Below are positions 51,989-62,446 of a DNA stretch of 64,000 nt, piece after piece; positions within the stretch are counted from its first letter, which is position 1, and every line of letters starts with the position of its first letter. The translations under genes and the position numbers were made by a program. Source of the DNA: Guptibacillus hwajinpoensis. GTDB taxonomy: Bacteria > Bacillota > Bacilli > Bacillales > Guptibacillaceae. Location: the NCBI RefSeq assembly GCF_020171785.1, contig NZ_JAIVAE010000009.1, forward strand, positions 124,001 through 188,000, read 5' to 3'. The notes below the pieces were generated by a model. The model was not told the DNA's origin, did no database searches, and saw nothing but the letters and a program-made list of their open reading frames with translations.

Positions 51989-52155
51989 CGGGCGGGGTTT
52001 TTCTTTTTGCAATAGTGATCCATCTAGTTTTCTATGCAACGGTTACACATCGAATTGCCTAAACGGTTTTCATTTTAAGGAAGAAATTGCTACTATTTTT
52101 ACGTAGTAAGTTTCCTGATGGATATAAGTTTTTTTAGAGTTTGAGCAGGGATGAT

Positions 52156-52185
52156 TAGACAAGTAGAAGAAACTTAGGATACAAT
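52156..52185 (+). promoter_or_regulatory. possible promoter of lonA
   Basis: TAGACA, 18 bases and TACAAT lie 86 bases before lonA. No CIRCE or CtsR heat-shock operator is seen in 51989-52270. Confidence 0.5.
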
Positions 52186-52270
52186 GAAGTACAACTTATC
52201 AATAGTATAAGCTCGGATTAAAAATGATTTTCATAACGTTTTTATAGTTTGTTGTCTGGAGGTGCCATGA

Positions 52271-54592
52271 TTGAAAAATGAACATAAAACATTACCATTG
52301 CTACCTTTAAGAGGATTGCTTGTTTATCCCTCAATGGTTCTTCATCTCGATGTAGGCCGGGATAAGTCGGTTCAAGCACTTGAAAAGGTCATGATGGATG
52401 ATCAAAAGATTTTTCTCTCTACACAAAAAGAAGTGGAGATAGAAACACCTGAAGTAAAGGATATTTATGAAATTGGAACACTTGCTACTGTAAAGCAAAT
52501 GTTGAAATTACCAAATGGTACAATCCGCGTACTCGTTGAAGGACTTCAGCGAGGCAAGATTATTGAGTTTAAAGATACAGAAGAATTTTACGAAGTTGAG
52601 ATCGAACAAATCGATGAAAGTGCTGATATGAATGTGGAAGACGAAGCGTTAATGCGCACAGTGCTTGATTTGTTTGAACAATACATTAAAGTTTCAAAAA
52701 AGGTGACGGCGGAAACATTTGCTTCAGTGAGTGATATTGAACAGCCGGGGCGATTAGCTGATATTATTGCTTCTCACCTCTCTTTAAAGATTCGCCAAAA
52801 ACAAGAAATTCTCGAAACGTATAGTTCACATGAACGATTGAATAAGTTGATTGAAATTCTTCAAAATGAAAAAGATGTAATTGATCTTGAAAAGAAAATT
52901 GGCCAACGTGTAAAGCGCTCAATGGAGAAAACACAAAAAGAGTACTACCTTCGTGAACAAATGAAGGCTATTCAAAAAGAACTTGGTGAAAAAGAAGGCA
53001 AAACTGGTGAAATTGCTACTTTAAAGGAAAAAATTGAGGAAGCCGATATGCCTGAAAACGTTCAGGAAATGGCATATAAAGAGCTAGATCGTTATGAAAA
53101 GATTCCACAGAGCTCTGCTGAAAGTTCTGTCATTCGGAACTATATCGATTGGTTAATACAAGTGCCTTGGTCCAATGAGACAACAGATAATCTTGACATT
53201 AATCATGCTGAAAAAATTCTCGATGAGGACCATTATGGTCTCGAGAAAGTGAAAGAAAGAGTGCTCGAATACCTTGCCGTTCAGCAGCTTACAAAGTCGT
53301 TAAAAGGACCGATTCTTTGTCTTGTTGGACCACCAGGAGTTGGGAAAACATCACTTGCAAGATCTGTTGCACGGTCAATTGGCCGTGAGTTTGTTCGAAT
53401 TTCTCTCGGTGGTGTACGTGATGAAGCAGAAATTCGTGGACATCGTAGAACTTACGTTGGTGCGATGCCTGGTCGTATTATCCGTGGCATGAAAAAAGCG
53501 GGTACTGTCAATCCGGTCTTCCTATTGGATGAAATCGACAAAATGTCGAATGATTTCCGTGGTGATCCATCTTCAGCATTATTGGAAGTGTTGGATCCGC
53601 AGCAAAATAATACGTTTAGTGACCACTATATTGAAGAACCTTATGACCTTTCAAAAGTGATGTTTGTGACAACTGCAAATAACCTTTCAACAATTCCTGA
53701 GCCACTTCTTGATCGAATGGAAGTGATTCAAATTGCAGGATATACGGAAATTGAAAAAGTGAACATTGCTAAAAACTACCTTGTTCCTAGGCAACTTGAA
53801 GAACATGGGTTGAAAAAAGGGAATCTCCAAATTAGAGAAGAGAGTCTTTATAAGCTAGTTCGTCATTATACACGAGAAGCTGGGGTGCGTAACCTAGAAC
53901 GTCAAATTGCAACGGTTTGCCGGAAAGCAACAAAAATAATTGTATCAGGGAAGAAAAAACGAGTTATCGTTACTGAAACAATGCTGGAAGAGTTGCTAGG
54001 TCATCCGAAGTTCCGTTATGGTGAGGCTGAAAAAGAAGATCAAGTTGGTACAGCGACAGGGCTCGCTTATACAACCGCAGGAGGAGATACGTTAGCAATT
54101 GAAGTATCCCTCTCGCCAGGAAAAGGCAAATTGATCTTAACAGGCAAGCTAGGGGATGTGATGAAGGAATCAGCACAGGCTGCGTTCAGCTACATTCGCT
54201 CGAAATCTGAAGAGCTCTCGATTGATCCAACATTCCATGAAACGAACGATATCCACATCCATGTTCCAGAAGGTGCTACACCTAAAGATGGTCCTTCTGC
54301 GGGAATTACAATCGCTACAGCCCTTGTATCTGCGTTAACGGGTAAGGCAGTTCGAAGAGACGTAGGGATGACAGGAGAAATCACGCTTCGAGGACGAGTT
54401 CTTCCGATTGGTGGACTAAAGGAAAAGTCCCTTAGTGCTCACCGTGCTGGATTAACAACAATTATTATGCCGAAAGAAAATGAGAAAGATCTGGATGATA
54501 TTCCAGAAAGCATTCGCAAAGATTTAACATTCCTTCCAGTGTCACATCTGGACGAAGTGTTAAAAACCGCACTTGTGGGGGAGAACAAATGA
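52271..54592 (+). CDS. lonA: ATP-dependent protease LonA
   Basis: LonA degrades misfolded and regulatory proteins in the cytoplasm. The 773-residue product has the N-terminal LAN domain ([23 protein letters not shown]), a coiled coil ([20 protein letters not shown]), the AAA+ module with Walker A GPPGVGKT from 353 and '[10 protein letters not shown]', and the Ser-Lys protease domain with S676 in [13 protein letters not shown] and Lys in '[11 protein letters not shown]'. Start is TTG at 52271, eight bases after GGAGGT; a nearby ATG at 52267 is in another frame and stops at once. It overlaps ysxC by four bases. Confidence 0.97.
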   Translation: MKNEHKTLPLLPLRGLLVYPSMVLHLDVGRDKSVQALEKVMMDDQKIFLSTQKEVEIETPEVKDIYEIGTLATVKQMLKLPNGTIRVLVEGLQRGKIIEFKDTEEFYEVEIEQIDESADMNVEDEALMRTVLDLFEQYIKVSKKVTAETFASVSDIEQPGRLADIIASHLSLKIRQKQEILETYSSHERLNKLIEILQNEKDVIDLEKKIGQRVKRSMEKTQKEYYLREQMKAIQKELGEKEGKTGEIATLKEKIEEADMPENVQEMAYKELDRYEKIPQSSAESSVIRNYIDWLIQVPWSNETTDNLDINHAEKILDEDHYGLEKVKERVLEYLAVQQLTKSLKGPILCLVGPPGVGKTSLARSVARSIGREFVRISLGGVRDEAEIRGHRRTYVGAMPGRIIRGMKKAGTVNPVFLLDEIDKMSNDFRGDPSSALLEVLDPQQNNTFSDHYIEEPYDLSKVMFVTTANNLSTIPEPLLDRMEVIQIAGYTEIEKVNIAKNYLVPRQLEEHGLKKGNLQIREESLYKLVRHYTREAGVRNLERQIATVCRKATKIIVSGKKKRVIVTETMLEELLGHPKFRYGEAEKEDQVGTATGLAYTTAGGDTLAIEVSLSPGKGKLILTGKLGDVMKESAQAAFSYIRSKSEELSIDPTFHETNDIHIHVPEGATPKDGPSAGITIATALVSALTGKAVRRDVGMTGEITLRGRVLPIGGLKEKSLSAHRAGLTTIIMPKENEKDLDDIPESIRKDLTFLPVSHLDEVLKTALVGENK

Positions 54593-55170
54593 AAGTAACA
54601 AAATCAGATTTTATTATCAGTGCTGTTAAACCAGAACAGTACCCAGTAGAAGGCTTGCCAGAGATTGGCTTAGCCGGACGATCAAACGTTGGGAAATCTT
54701 CGCTTATTAATACACTGATTAATCGTAAGAACCTTGCTAGAACTTCTCAAAAACCTGGTAAAACCCAGACGCTTAATTTTTATCTTATTAATGAACGTTT
54801 GTATTTTGTTGATGTGCCCGGTTACGGATTTGCTAAGGTATCTAAGAAAGAAAGAGATGCCTGGGGCAAAATGATCGAAACCTATTTAACTGATCGCGAT
54901 CAGTTAAAAGCAGTCATCCAAATCGTAGATTTACGCCATGCCCCTTCAAATGACGACGTGGTAATGTACGATTGGTTAAAGCACTATGAAATTCCGGTGA
55001 TTGTCGTAGCGACAAAATCGGATAAGATCCCTAAAGGGAAATGGCAAAAACATTTAAAAGTTGTAAGTCAGACATTAAAAATTGAACCAACAGATCGACT
55101 CGTTACATTTTCTTCTCATACTGGACAGGGAAAAGAGGATGTCTGGAATGCAATAAAATCCTACTTATAG
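54589..55170 (+). CDS. ysxC: ribosome biogenesis GTPase YsxC (EngB)
   Basis: YsxC is an essential TrmE-Era-EngA-EngB-type GTPase needed for 50S subunit assembly. The 193-residue product has G1 [12 protein letters not shown] near 30, G2/G3 'GKTQTLNFY' and DVPGYGFA, G4 TKSDK and G5 'FSSHTGQG'. Its ATG overlaps the lonA stop (ATGA), the same lonA-ysxC pairing as in B. subtilis. A terminator follows. Confidence 0.96.
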   Translation: MKVTKSDFIISAVKPEQYPVEGLPEIGLAGRSNVGKSSLINTLINRKNLARTSQKPGKTQTLNFYLINERLYFVDVPGYGFAKVSKKERDAWGKMIETYLTDRDQLKAVIQIVDLRHAPSNDDVVMYDWLKHYEIPVIVVATKSDKIPKGKWQKHLKVVSQTLKIEPTDRLVTFSSHTGQGKEDVWNAIKSYL

Positions 55171-55176
55171 ATTTCG

Positions 55177-55201
55177 AACCCGGTCAAAGGACCGGGTTTT
55201 T
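55177..55201 (+). terminator. terminator after lonA-ysxC
   Basis: AACCCGGTC and GACCGGGTT form a 9-bp stem around AAAG, followed by TTT. Confidence 0.9.
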
Positions 55202-55358
55202 CTATGGGTTTTATTTTCAGATTATTAAGAAAAGAATGTTTTTAATTGGATTGGAAAGGGAATGGGAATAAAGTAGAGGAAAAAGAAGAATGTACCGGCT
55301 CTTTGTGTGCTATCAGAGCTTAGGCTGGAATAGGGGGTGTAAAGACTATGAGTCAGAA

Positions 55359-55388
55359 TTGAAAGAAATGTCTAAATATTGGTATGAT
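55359..55388 (+). promoter_or_regulatory. promoter of the amino-acid ABC transporter
   Basis: TTGAAA, 18 bases and TATGAT lie 64 bases before the binding-protein gene. A small GCAGTT/AACTGC hairpin lies in the leader. No T-box, S-box or other riboswitch motif is visible in 55202-55452. Confidence 0.55.
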
Positions 55389-55452
55389 AGGAATAACGCA
55401 GTTTACATAATCCTAACTGCATATAAGAAAAGTCGTACAAGGGGGACATGGG

Positions 55453-56268
55453 ATGATGAAAAGAAAATGGAGTTTTCTCACAGCTATTATGGTAATGTTT
55501 TTACTTGTTTTAACAGCGTGCGGAGGAAATGAAGAAAGTAGTGGAACATCTAGTTCTGAAGGAGAAGACGGATTGGAATTAACGGAGGATGGGAAATTTA
55601 GTTATGTTGTATCAGGGGAGTTTCCTCCATTTAGCACAGTAGATGCAAATGGTGATCTTGATGGATTTGACGTTGCGGTAGGTAAAGCCATTGCGGAAAA
55701 ACTTGATCTTGAACCCGCCGTTGAAAAATTTAAATTTAGCGGGATGGTATCTGCTATTCAATCTGGTCGTTATGACGCAGCGGTTGCAAGTCATACGATT
55801 ACTGATGAACGTAAGGAAGCCGTGAATTTTAGTGAGCCCTACTATTATTCAGGACCTGTTCTTTATGTTCAGCCTGGTAGTGAAATTCAGAGTGTAGAAG
55901 ACCTAGAAGGTAAAGACGTAGCTGTTTCAAAAGGTTCAACTTATGAGAAATCAGCACAAGAGTACACCGGTAAAATTTCCAATTACGATAGTGACCAAAC
56001 TGCGTTACGCGCCCTAAGTGAAGGAAAGCATGATGCGGTGATAACAGATGATATTACAGGCAAACAGGCAATGGAAGAGGATTTTAAGATTGAGAAAGTA
56101 GAGCAGTTAGGAACAAGTGAACAAGCTGTTGCGATTAAGAAGGAAAACTCAAATCTTCTTGAAGCGGTTAACAAAGCTCTAGAAGAGTTAAAAGAAGACG
56201 GAACGTTAACAAAACTTAGCGAGGAATACATCGGAGTCGATATCACCCAGAATCCTGAAAGTGAGTAA
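55453..56268 (+). CDS. amino-acid ABC transporter substrate-binding lipoprotein
   Basis: A 271-residue family 3 (polar amino acid) solute-binding protein. The signal ends in the lipobox LTACGG at about 20-25, so it is membrane-anchored outside the cell. The mature domain shows 'SYVVSGEFPPFSTVDANGDLDGFDVAVGKAIAEKL', 'AVASHTITDERKEAVNFSEPYY' and 'VAVSKGSTYEKSAQEY', typical of glutamine/arginine/cystine binders; the ligand cannot be told. ATG at 55453 or the next codon both fit GGGGGAC. It is separated from the permease gene by a strong hairpin that should make it the most abundant product. Confidence 0.9.
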   Translation: MMKRKWSFLTAIMVMFLLVLTACGGNEESSGTSSSEGEDGLELTEDGKFSYVVSGEFPPFSTVDANGDLDGFDVAVGKAIAEKLDLEPAVEKFKFSGMVSAIQSGRYDAAVASHTITDERKEAVNFSEPYYYSGPVLYVQPGSEIQSVEDLEGKDVAVSKGSTYEKSAQEYTGKISNYDSDQTALRALSEGKHDAVITDDITGKQAMEEDFKIEKVEQLGTSEQAVAIKKENSNLLEAVNKALEELKEDGTLTKLSEEYIGVDITQNPESE

Positions 56269-56274
56269 GTTTGA

Positions 56275-56305
56275 GGAATGTGTGCGGTGCGCGCATTCCT
56301 TTTTT
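56275..56305 (+). terminator. intra-operon terminator after the binding-protein gene
   Basis: GGAATGTGTGC and GCGCGCATTCC pair over 11 bases (two G-T) around GGT, followed by TTTTTT. Partial read-through would supply the permease and ATPase genes at a lower level. Confidence 0.88.
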
Positions 56306-56343
56306 ACCTGTAATGTTACTGAATTCTAAGGAGCTGATCGCAT

Positions 56344-57003
56344 TTGCCAACATTTGCTCATTTTTTTGAAACGCTATTAGAGAGCTATCCAGTATTCTTT
56401 GAAGGACTCTGGCTTACAATTCGGGTTACATTCGTATCTGTTTTAATAGCTGTTTTTATTGGTCTATTTTTTGCTTTATTTAAAATTTCACAATCAAAGA
56501 TATTAAATTGGATTGCAAATGTGTACATTGCTGTTATTCGAGGTACACCGCTAATAGTTCAAATTTTTATCTTCTATTTTGGTTTAACCGAGTTCAACAT
56601 CCCTAAGTTTTGGGCTGCCTCAATTGGACTTGCCCTACATAATGGGGCTTACATTGCAGAAATTTTTCGTGGTTCCATTCAATCAATCGACAAAGGTCAG
56701 ATGGAGGCAGGTCGCTCTCTTGGGATGAGTCATACACTTGCGATGCGACGCATTATACTCCCACAGGCTTTTAGAAGAGCGTTGCCACCACTTGGTAACC
56801 AATTTATCATTGGATTGAAAGATTCCTCGCTAGCAGCATTTATAGCCCTTCCAGAATTGTTTAGCGTTGCAACTACACAGGGGGCAAGAACGTTTGATGA
56901 GATGACGTATTTACTTATAGTAGCTGTATACTATCTCGTCCTTGTATTAATCTTCACGCTTCTTGTTAATCTCCTTGAAAAACGATTATCTGCTAGTGAT
57001 TAA
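56344..57003 (+). CDS. amino-acid ABC transporter permease
   Basis: A 219-residue polytopic permease of the His/Glu/Gln/Arg/opine family. It has about five membrane segments and the conserved cytoplasmic EAA loop [28 protein letters not shown] at about 120-147, which contacts the ATPase. Start is TTG at 56344 after AAGGAG. It lies between the binding-protein gene and the ATPase gene, completing an importer that probably works with a permease homodimer. Confidence 0.92.
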   Translation: MPTFAHFFETLLESYPVFFEGLWLTIRVTFVSVLIAVFIGLFFALFKISQSKILNWIANVYIAVIRGTPLIVQIFIFYFGLTEFNIPKFWAASIGLALHNGAYIAEIFRGSIQSIDKGQMEAGRSLGMSHTLAMRRIILPQAFRRALPPLGNQFIIGLKDSSLAAFIALPELFSVATTQGARTFDEMTYLLIVAVYYLVLVLIFTLLVNLLEKRLSASD

Positions 57004-57023
57004 GAACGAGAGAGGTGCTGTCG

Positions 57024-57764
57024 ATGGTAGAAAAAGCGGAAATGATTCGAGTAGAGAAATTGAACAAATCATTTGGAGATCTTCACGTCCTAAAAGATAT
57101 TGATCTTGAAGTAAATGAAAGCGACGTTGTCGTGCTTATAGGCGCCAGTGGTTCTGGTAAGAGTACGCTGCTTCGGTGCATGAATTTTCTTGAGATCAAA
57201 AATAGCGGAAACGTTATTATTGAAGGTGAAACGATTGACCCTCAAAAAAACGATTTAAATAAAGTCAGACAGCGCGTCGGCATGGTTTTTCAACATTTTA
57301 ACCTTTTTCCTCATAAATCGGTTTTAGAAAATGTCATTGAAGCTCCGTTGATGGTAAAAAAATTAAAGCGAGCCGAAGCGGAGAAAGAGGGAAAGGAACT
57401 TCTTGCAAAAGTAGGTCTTGGAGATAAAGCAAATGTCTACCCTAATAAACTTTCTGGCGGTCAGAAGCAGCGAGTTGCTATTGCGCGAGCACTTGCCATG
57501 AAGCCTGATATTATGCTGTTTGATGAGCCGACATCAGCGCTTGATCCTGAATTAGTGGGAGAAGTTCTATCTACGATGAAAGAACTAGCAAAAGAGGGTA
57601 TGACAATGGTTGTCGTCACACATGAGATGGGTTTTGCTCGAGAGGTTGGAGATTGGGTCGTCTACATGCACGATGGAAAAATTGTAGAGAAAGGCCACCC
57701 AAGTGAATTGTTTAGTGAACCAAAGGAACAGAGAACGCAGGACTTCTTAAGTTCTATTTTATAA
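57024..57764 (+). CDS. amino-acid ABC transporter ATP-binding protein
   Basis: A 246-residue GlnQ-type ATPase. Motifs: Walker [10 protein letters not shown] near 38, Q-loop '[12 protein letters not shown]', signature [15 protein letters not shown], Walker [15 protein letters not shown], and H-loop 'VVTHEM'. ATG at 57024 is preferred, with AGAGAGGTG upstream; an in-frame GTG at 57015 would lie within that site. It closes the three-gene transporter set, which has no counterpart at this place in B. subtilis. Confidence 0.93.
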   Translation: MVEKAEMIRVEKLNKSFGDLHVLKDIDLEVNESDVVVLIGASGSGKSTLLRCMNFLEIKNSGNVIIEGETIDPQKNDLNKVRQRVGMVFQHFNLFPHKSVLENVIEAPLMVKKLKRAEAEKEGKELLAKVGLGDKANVYPNKLSGGQKQRVAIARALAMKPDIMLFDEPTSALDPELVGEVLSTMKELAKEGMTMVVVTHEMGFAREVGDWVVYMHDGKIVEKGHPSELFSEPKEQRTQDFLSSIL

Positions 57765-57781
57765 CATGAATTTTGGAATGA

Positions 57782-57815
57782 AAAAGTAAGGGGTGATGGC
57801 CCCTTACTTTTTTTT
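57782..57815. terminator. bidirectional terminator after the ABC transporter
   Basis: AAAAGTAAGGGG and CCCCTTACTTTT form a 12-bp stem around TGATGG, with T-runs readable on both strands. The right arm overlaps the stop codon of the convergent gene. Confidence 0.95.
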
Positions 57816-58280
57816 CGTTACAAGATAAATTCCAATAAGAATTAATGCGAGCGGCCAAAACTTTCCAACAAAGGAAAAAGTGGAGTTAAGCCAGAGTTCT
57901 AAACCAGAATAAAGAAGTTCAATAATGGAAAGGGCGAGTAAAAGTAACCCAGGAACGAGACCGGTTTTTTTTGTTTTATAGTATGTAACCAGATAAGCTG
58001 CACTTAGGATTAGTGTATACATTCCCCAGCTATCTGGCCAAACAGCGATTTTAGAGACAAAATAGAAATGTACGCCAAGCCCAAGGAGCAAAATCCCCGG
58101 AAAAAGCATATTCCCTTCTTTTGCAATAAAACCTTGAAAGATCATGGCGAGACCTATCACAATTAAAATAACTTGCCAGTTCATGAGATGATCTGAAAAG
58201 GGAAGGTTTAGCGTTTGAAATAAATAATAAAGTCCGATTCCAATAAATAAAACACCCGGAAATATACTTTGACGTTTCAA
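57804..58280 (-). CDS. small integral membrane protein with LiaI/DUF5668-like segments
   Basis: A 158-residue protein made almost wholly of paired hydrophobic helices, about six segments, with repeated 'PGVLFIGIGLYYLF', 'PGILLLGLGVHFYF' and 'PLALILIGIYLVTKKK' units like those of LiaI-type membrane proteins. Function is unknown. TTG at 58280 is chosen because AGGAGG lies seven bases upstream; the frame runs 21 codons further without a ribosome site. It lies between ysxC and hemA, where B. subtilis has ysxD, but homology to YsxD was not verified. Confidence 0.65.
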   Translation of the reverse strand: MKRQSIFPGVLFIGIGLYYLFQTLNLPFSDHLMNWQVILIVIGLAMIFQGFIAKEGNMLFPGILLLGLGVHFYFVSKIAVWPDSWGMYTLILSAAYLVTYYKTKKTGLVPGLLLLALSIIELLYSGLELWLNSTFSFVGKFWPLALILIGIYLVTKKK

Positions 58281-58517
58281 TGAAAATCCTCCTAGTTGAA
58301 AGAGATACGCAAGTTTTGCTATACAATTGATTTTCTGGTACATTAATAGTTGTATGATTACTAATAATATGCAGAGATAATTCTATATTCATCATATCAT
58401 AATTGCTTTCATAGTCTGTTCACATTATATAACTCTGTGCAATTTGTCACATGTTATAATAGTGATAGATGATAGCAAAAGATTAGGTTTGGTTAACAAT
58501 TTTTTGGGGGTGGAACG

Positions 58518-59891
58518 ATGCACATCCTGGTCGTAGGGTTGAACCACAAAACAGCCCCTGTGGAAATACGAGAGAAACTTTCCTTTCAGGAGAATGATTT
58601 GCCTGAAGCATTAGATAAGTTGCGTCACTCTAAAAGTATTCTAGAAGCTGTGATCTTATCAACTTGTAACCGTACAGAGTTATATGTTGTTGCTGACCAG
58701 CTTCATACAGGGAGATATTATTCAAAAGCTTTTCTATCTGAATGGTTCGGAATTGAGAAAGAAGAATTTTCACCATATCTAGTCATTCGCGAAAACGATG
58801 CGGCGACAGAACATCTTTATCGTGTAGCATCTGGACTTGACTCTCTTGTTATCGGGGAAACGCAAATACTTGGACAAGTTCGCGATGCTTTCTTGCTTGC
58901 TCAGCACTCAGAGACAACAGGAACCATTTTTAATCAGCTTTTCAAGCAGGCGATTACTCTAGCTAAACGGTCCCATTCGGAAACCGAAATTGGAGAAAAC
59001 GCCGTTTCAGTCAGCTATGCTGCAGTCGAGTTAGCGAAGAAGATTTTTGGTGGACTGCAAAATAAACACGTTGTTATTCTTGGCGCAGGCAAAATGGGTG
59101 AGCTCACTGCTAAGAACTTGCAAAGTAACGGTGTAGATCAAGTAACGGTCGTGAATCGTACGCTTGAGAAAGCAACAGAGCTTGCTTCGCGTTTTAAGGG
59201 ACAGGCTCGTTCTATGGATGAAGTAGAAACTGCGCTTACTGATGCAGATATTCTAATCAGTTCAACTGGGTCTACAAACTATGTTCTAACCGAGCAAAAT
59301 GTAAGACCGCTTCTCAAAAAGCGCAGAGGTCGTCCATTATTTATGGTTGATATTGCTGTTCCGAGAGATCTAGATCCATCCCTTAATAATATGGACTCGG
59401 TTTTCTTGTATGACATTGACGATCTAGAAGGAATTGTTGAAACCAATATTGCAGAACGTAAGAAAGAAGCAGAGAAAATTGAGCTAATGATTGAAGAAGA
59501 TCTTGTTCAATTTAGAGAGTGGCTTAATACACTCGGCGTTGTACCAATGATTACAGCTTTACGTACGAAGGCACTTGCGATTCAAGCAGAAACAATGAAT
59601 AGTATTGAACGTAAATTGCCTAACTTAACGGATCGAGAACGAAAAGTATTAAGTAAACATACGAAAAGTATAGTGAACCAGCTGCTACGTGATCCTATTG
59701 TTCGGGTAAAGGAGATGGCTGCAGAGCCAAATGCAGAGGAGTCGCTTGAGATCTTCACGAAAATCTTTGCGATTGAAGAAGAAATTGAGAGAGAACTTCA
59801 TAAGCAGCGAGTGAAAGAAAACGAAGAAAAAAGGCAGCATGAATCCGTTGACTACTCCCCTTTATTACAGGCATCGCAGTTGCGCTCCTAG
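58518..59891 (+). CDS. hemA: glutamyl-tRNA reductase
   Basis: HemA reduces glutamyl-tRNA to glutamate-1-semialdehyde, the first step of C5-pathway haem synthesis. The 457-residue product has the catalytic C50 in [11 protein letters not shown], '[21 protein letters not shown]', an NADPH Rossmann motif ([17 protein letters not shown]) and a helical dimerisation domain at the C-terminus. GGGGGTGG precedes the ATG. It begins the hemAXCDBL operon. Upstream, TTATAATAGTGATAG (58454-58468) is a degenerate match to the PerR box. Confidence 0.96.
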   Translation: MHILVVGLNHKTAPVEIREKLSFQENDLPEALDKLRHSKSILEAVILSTCNRTELYVVADQLHTGRYYSKAFLSEWFGIEKEEFSPYLVIRENDAATEHLYRVASGLDSLVIGETQILGQVRDAFLLAQHSETTGTIFNQLFKQAITLAKRSHSETEIGENAVSVSYAAVELAKKIFGGLQNKHVVILGAGKMGELTAKNLQSNGVDQVTVVNRTLEKATELASRFKGQARSMDEVETALTDADILISSTGSTNYVLTEQNVRPLLKKRRGRPLFMVDIAVPRDLDPSLNNMDSVFLYDIDDLEGIVETNIAERKKEAEKIELMIEEDLVQFREWLNTLGVVPMITALRTKALAIQAETMNSIERKLPNLTDRERKVLSKHTKSIVNQLLRDPIVRVKEMAAEPNAEESLEIFTKIFAIEEEIERELHKQRVKENEEKRQHESVDYSPLLQASQLRS

Positions 59892-59908
59892 GAGAGGAGA
59901 CATGATTT

Positions 59909-60736
59909 GTGACGAACGCCAGCTGGCTTTATGATATAACCATACTACTTTATGCTCTTAGTGTACTGGGTTATTTTATTGATTTCCTGCAGAACAACCG
60001 GAAAGTAAATCAGTTTGCTTTCTGGTTGCTTTCTATTGTCTGGGTGCTGCAAAGTGCGTTTCTTGTAACGCAGATTATTGAAATTGGCGGTTTCCCGATT
60101 TTAACACCTTTTGAGGGGTTATTTTTTTATGCGTGGGTGATTGTCTCGCTATCGCTCTTGATTAATTGGTTTTTTCGAGTCGATTTTTTTGTCTTTTTTG
60201 CAAATGTACTCGGTTTCAGCATTATGGCGATCAATTTATTTGCTACTAGAGAACAGGCTTCAAGTCTGCTCACGGAACAACTGATGTCTGAGCTGTCGAT
60301 TATTCACATTACAATGGCATTTTTATCATATGGAGCATTTTCGCTTTCGTTTATTTTTTCAATTATGTATTTGATTCTTTACCAGATGTTGAAGAGAAAA
60401 AAATGGAATAAACGATTAAGAAGATTTGGCGACCTATCCCAGCTTGAGAAGCTGTCCTATTTATGTAGCGTTCTCGGTGTTCCACTGCTATTACTAAGTC
60501 TTATATTAGGAATTGTTTGGGCTATTTTAAAGGTAGACCAATTTAGCCTGCTCGATGCTAAAGTAATTATTTCATTCTTTGTACTAGGCGCTTATAGTAC
60601 CTACTTATATCAAAAAGTGGCTAGAGAGATGGAAGGGCGTTCCCTAGCGTTATGGAATGTTGCTGCGTTTCTTATTGTATTAATTAATGTCTTCCTTTCT
60701 GGAACATTGTCAGAATTTCATTTCTGGTATGTATAA
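59909..60736 (+). CDS. hemX: HemX, cytochrome c assembly-type membrane protein
   Basis: HemX is a polytopic membrane protein that lowers the cellular level of HemA in B. subtilis. The 275-residue product has about eight hydrophobic segments and belongs to the CcmC/CcsA-like family, with a '[17 protein letters not shown]' loop in place of a clear tryptophan-rich haem-binding motif. GTG at 59909 follows GAGAGGAG at about nine bases. It lies between hemA and hemC, the conserved Bacillus order. Confidence 0.9.
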   Translation: MTNASWLYDITILLYALSVLGYFIDFLQNNRKVNQFAFWLLSIVWVLQSAFLVTQIIEIGGFPILTPFEGLFFYAWVIVSLSLLINWFFRVDFFVFFANVLGFSIMAINLFATREQASSLLTEQLMSELSIIHITMAFLSYGAFSLSFIFSIMYLILYQMLKRKKWNKRLRRFGDLSQLEKLSYLCSVLGVPLLLLSLILGIVWAILKVDQFSLLDAKVIISFFVLGAYSTYLYQKVAREMEGRSLALWNVAAFLIVLINVFLSGTLSEFHFWYV

Positions 60737-60761
60737 GGGAGAACAGGTTGGAGGAGTAACA

Positions 60762-61691
60762 ATGCGTAAAATTATCGTAGGCTCAAGAAGAAGTAAATTA
60801 GCGATTACTCAAACGAAGTGGGTGATCAGTAAGTTAAAGGAGTTAAACCCCGGCGTAGATTTTGAAATAAAAGAGATTGTCACTCGTGGTGACAAAATCT
60901 TGGACGTCACCCTTTCCAAGGTTGGAGGAAAAGGGTTGTTTGTGAAGGAAATTGAAGACGCGATGTTAAACGGTGATATCGATATGGCTGTTCATAGTAT
61001 GAAAGATATGCCTTCAGTTCTTCCGGAGGGTCTAATGATTGGCTGTATTCCAGAACGGGAAGATCATCGAGACGTGATTATCTCTGAATCAAAAAAAACA
61101 TTTAGAGAACTACCTGAGGGTGCTGTGATTGGTACAAGTAGTCTAAGGCGCGGGGCACAGTTAAAAGCGATACGACCTGATGTTGAAATTAAGTGGATTC
61201 GCGGCAATATTGACACACGTATTCGTAAATTAACAGATGAAGATTACGATGCGATTGTGCTAGCAGCTGCAGGTCTACATCGCATGGGTTGGTCAAAAGA
61301 AATTGTCACAGAGTACCTTGATCCTGACTTGTGCGTACCGGCTGTAGGGCAGGGAGCACTCTCCATCGAGTGTCGAGAGAGCGATGATGAGTTAAAAGCG
61401 ATTCTTGAGAAATTTAGCGATAAAGAAACAACGAGAACAGTGTTAGCAGAACGCGCTTTCCTTCATACACTTGAAGGAGGTTGTCAGGTTCCGATTGCAG
61501 GTCATGCGACGCTTAATGGTGACAAAATTACGGTTACGGGCCTTGTTGGAGAACCGGATGGATCTATTATTATTAAAGAGATGGAAATGGGTAGTGATCC
61601 TATACAAGTAGGAAATACGCTTGCGAATCGAATGAAGGAACAGGGTGCTAAGGACATCCTTGATCGTGTGAAAGAGGAATTAGATCAATGA
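60762..61691 (+). CDS. hemC: hydroxymethylbilane synthase (porphobilinogen deaminase)
   Basis: HemC joins four porphobilinogen molecules into hydroxymethylbilane on a dipyrromethane cofactor. The 309-residue product has '[12 protein letters not shown]', the '[30 protein letters not shown]' region and the cofactor-binding Cys near 241 in [16 protein letters not shown] at 60762 follows GGAGGAG; a longer in-frame extension overlaps hemX and is not favoured. It overlaps hemD by four bases. Confidence 0.96.
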   Translation: MRKIIVGSRRSKLAITQTKWVISKLKELNPGVDFEIKEIVTRGDKILDVTLSKVGGKGLFVKEIEDAMLNGDIDMAVHSMKDMPSVLPEGLMIGCIPEREDHRDVIISESKKTFRELPEGAVIGTSSLRRGAQLKAIRPDVEIKWIRGNIDTRIRKLTDEDYDAIVLAAAGLHRMGWSKEIVTEYLDPDLCVPAVGQGALSIECRESDDELKAILEKFSDKETTRTVLAERAFLHTLEGGCQVPIAGHATLNGDKITVTGLVGEPDGSIIIKEMEMGSDPIQVGNTLANRMKEQGAKDILDRVKEELDQ

Positions 61692-62434
61692 GTTCTCCGC
61701 TCTCAGGAAAGCGTGTAATGGTCACGAGAGCTAGGGAGCAGGCAGGGACATTTACGAAATTAATTGAAGAAAGAGAGGGGATTTCGATTGAAATCCCTCT
61801 TATTTCGTTCCAACCGCGAAATCAATTGTTAAATTCGATTGAATTAAGCGAATATAGCTGGCTCTTATTTACGAGTGCCAATGGCGTACGTTTTTTCTTA
61901 AAGCAGGCGAATATTCCAAAAGGTATAAAAGTTGGCGCGGTTGGAAGCAAAACAGCAAAAGCCCTTAAGCGGTATGGAATTCAGATTGATCTTATGCCAA
62001 ATGATTTTGTTGCGGAAGGACTAGTTGCCGCACTAGCAAAGCAAGCTGAGCCCAATGAGAAAATACTGCTACCAAGGGGAAATCTTGGTCGAGCGGTATT
62101 ACCGGGGCAATTAAATGAATTAGGGTACGATGTTACTGACCTACCTATTTATGACACTGTCATTCCATTTGAATCCAAGGCAGCGTTAAGAGACGTAGTG
62201 GAAAATCAGGCGTGTGATGTGATTACGTTCACTTCTTCGTCAACAGTCCATCATTTTGCTGAACTTCTTGGTGCGGACAATTTGAAAGATCTGCTTAAAG
62301 GGATCACAATAGTAGTAATTGGCCCGATCACTGAGAAGACGCTGCGATCTTACGGGATCGTACCGCAAGTCGTGCCTGACCAATATACCATTGAAGGAAT
62401 GCTTGAAAGCCTTGAGCGTTTTTTTAATAAATAG
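61688..62434 (+). CDS. hemD: uroporphyrinogen-III synthase
   Basis: HemD closes and inverts ring D of hydroxymethylbilane to give uroporphyrinogen III. The 248-residue product shows the loosely conserved two-domain pattern: [20 protein letters not shown] at the start, '[13 protein letters not shown]', '[14 protein letters not shown]', '[12 protein letters not shown]' and '[14 protein letters not shown]'. Sequence conservation in this family is low, but its place between hemC and hemB and the ATGA overlap with hemC make it secure. Confidence 0.94.
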   Translation: MSSPLSGKRVMVTRAREQAGTFTKLIEEREGISIEIPLISFQPRNQLLNSIELSEYSWLLFTSANGVRFFLKQANIPKGIKVGAVGSKTAKALKRYGIQIDLMPNDFVAEGLVAALAKQAEPNEKILLPRGNLGRAVLPGQLNELGYDVTDLPIYDTVIPFESKAALRDVVENQACDVITFTSSSTVHHFAELLGADNLKDLLKGITIVVIGPITEKTLRSYGIVPQVVPDQYTIEGMLESLERFFNK

Positions 62435-62446
62435 GAGGAAAAGATA

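Noticed and set aside
55202-55452. Riboswitch or T-box in the long leader of the ABC transporter
   Set aside because: No AGGGTGG T-box core, SAM, lysine or other recognised motif; only a small hairpin and a plausible promoter.
55290-55532. 80-codon frame upstream of the binding-protein gene
   Set aside because: It is out of frame with, and overlaps, the clear lipoprotein start, has no recognised content and covers the promoter.
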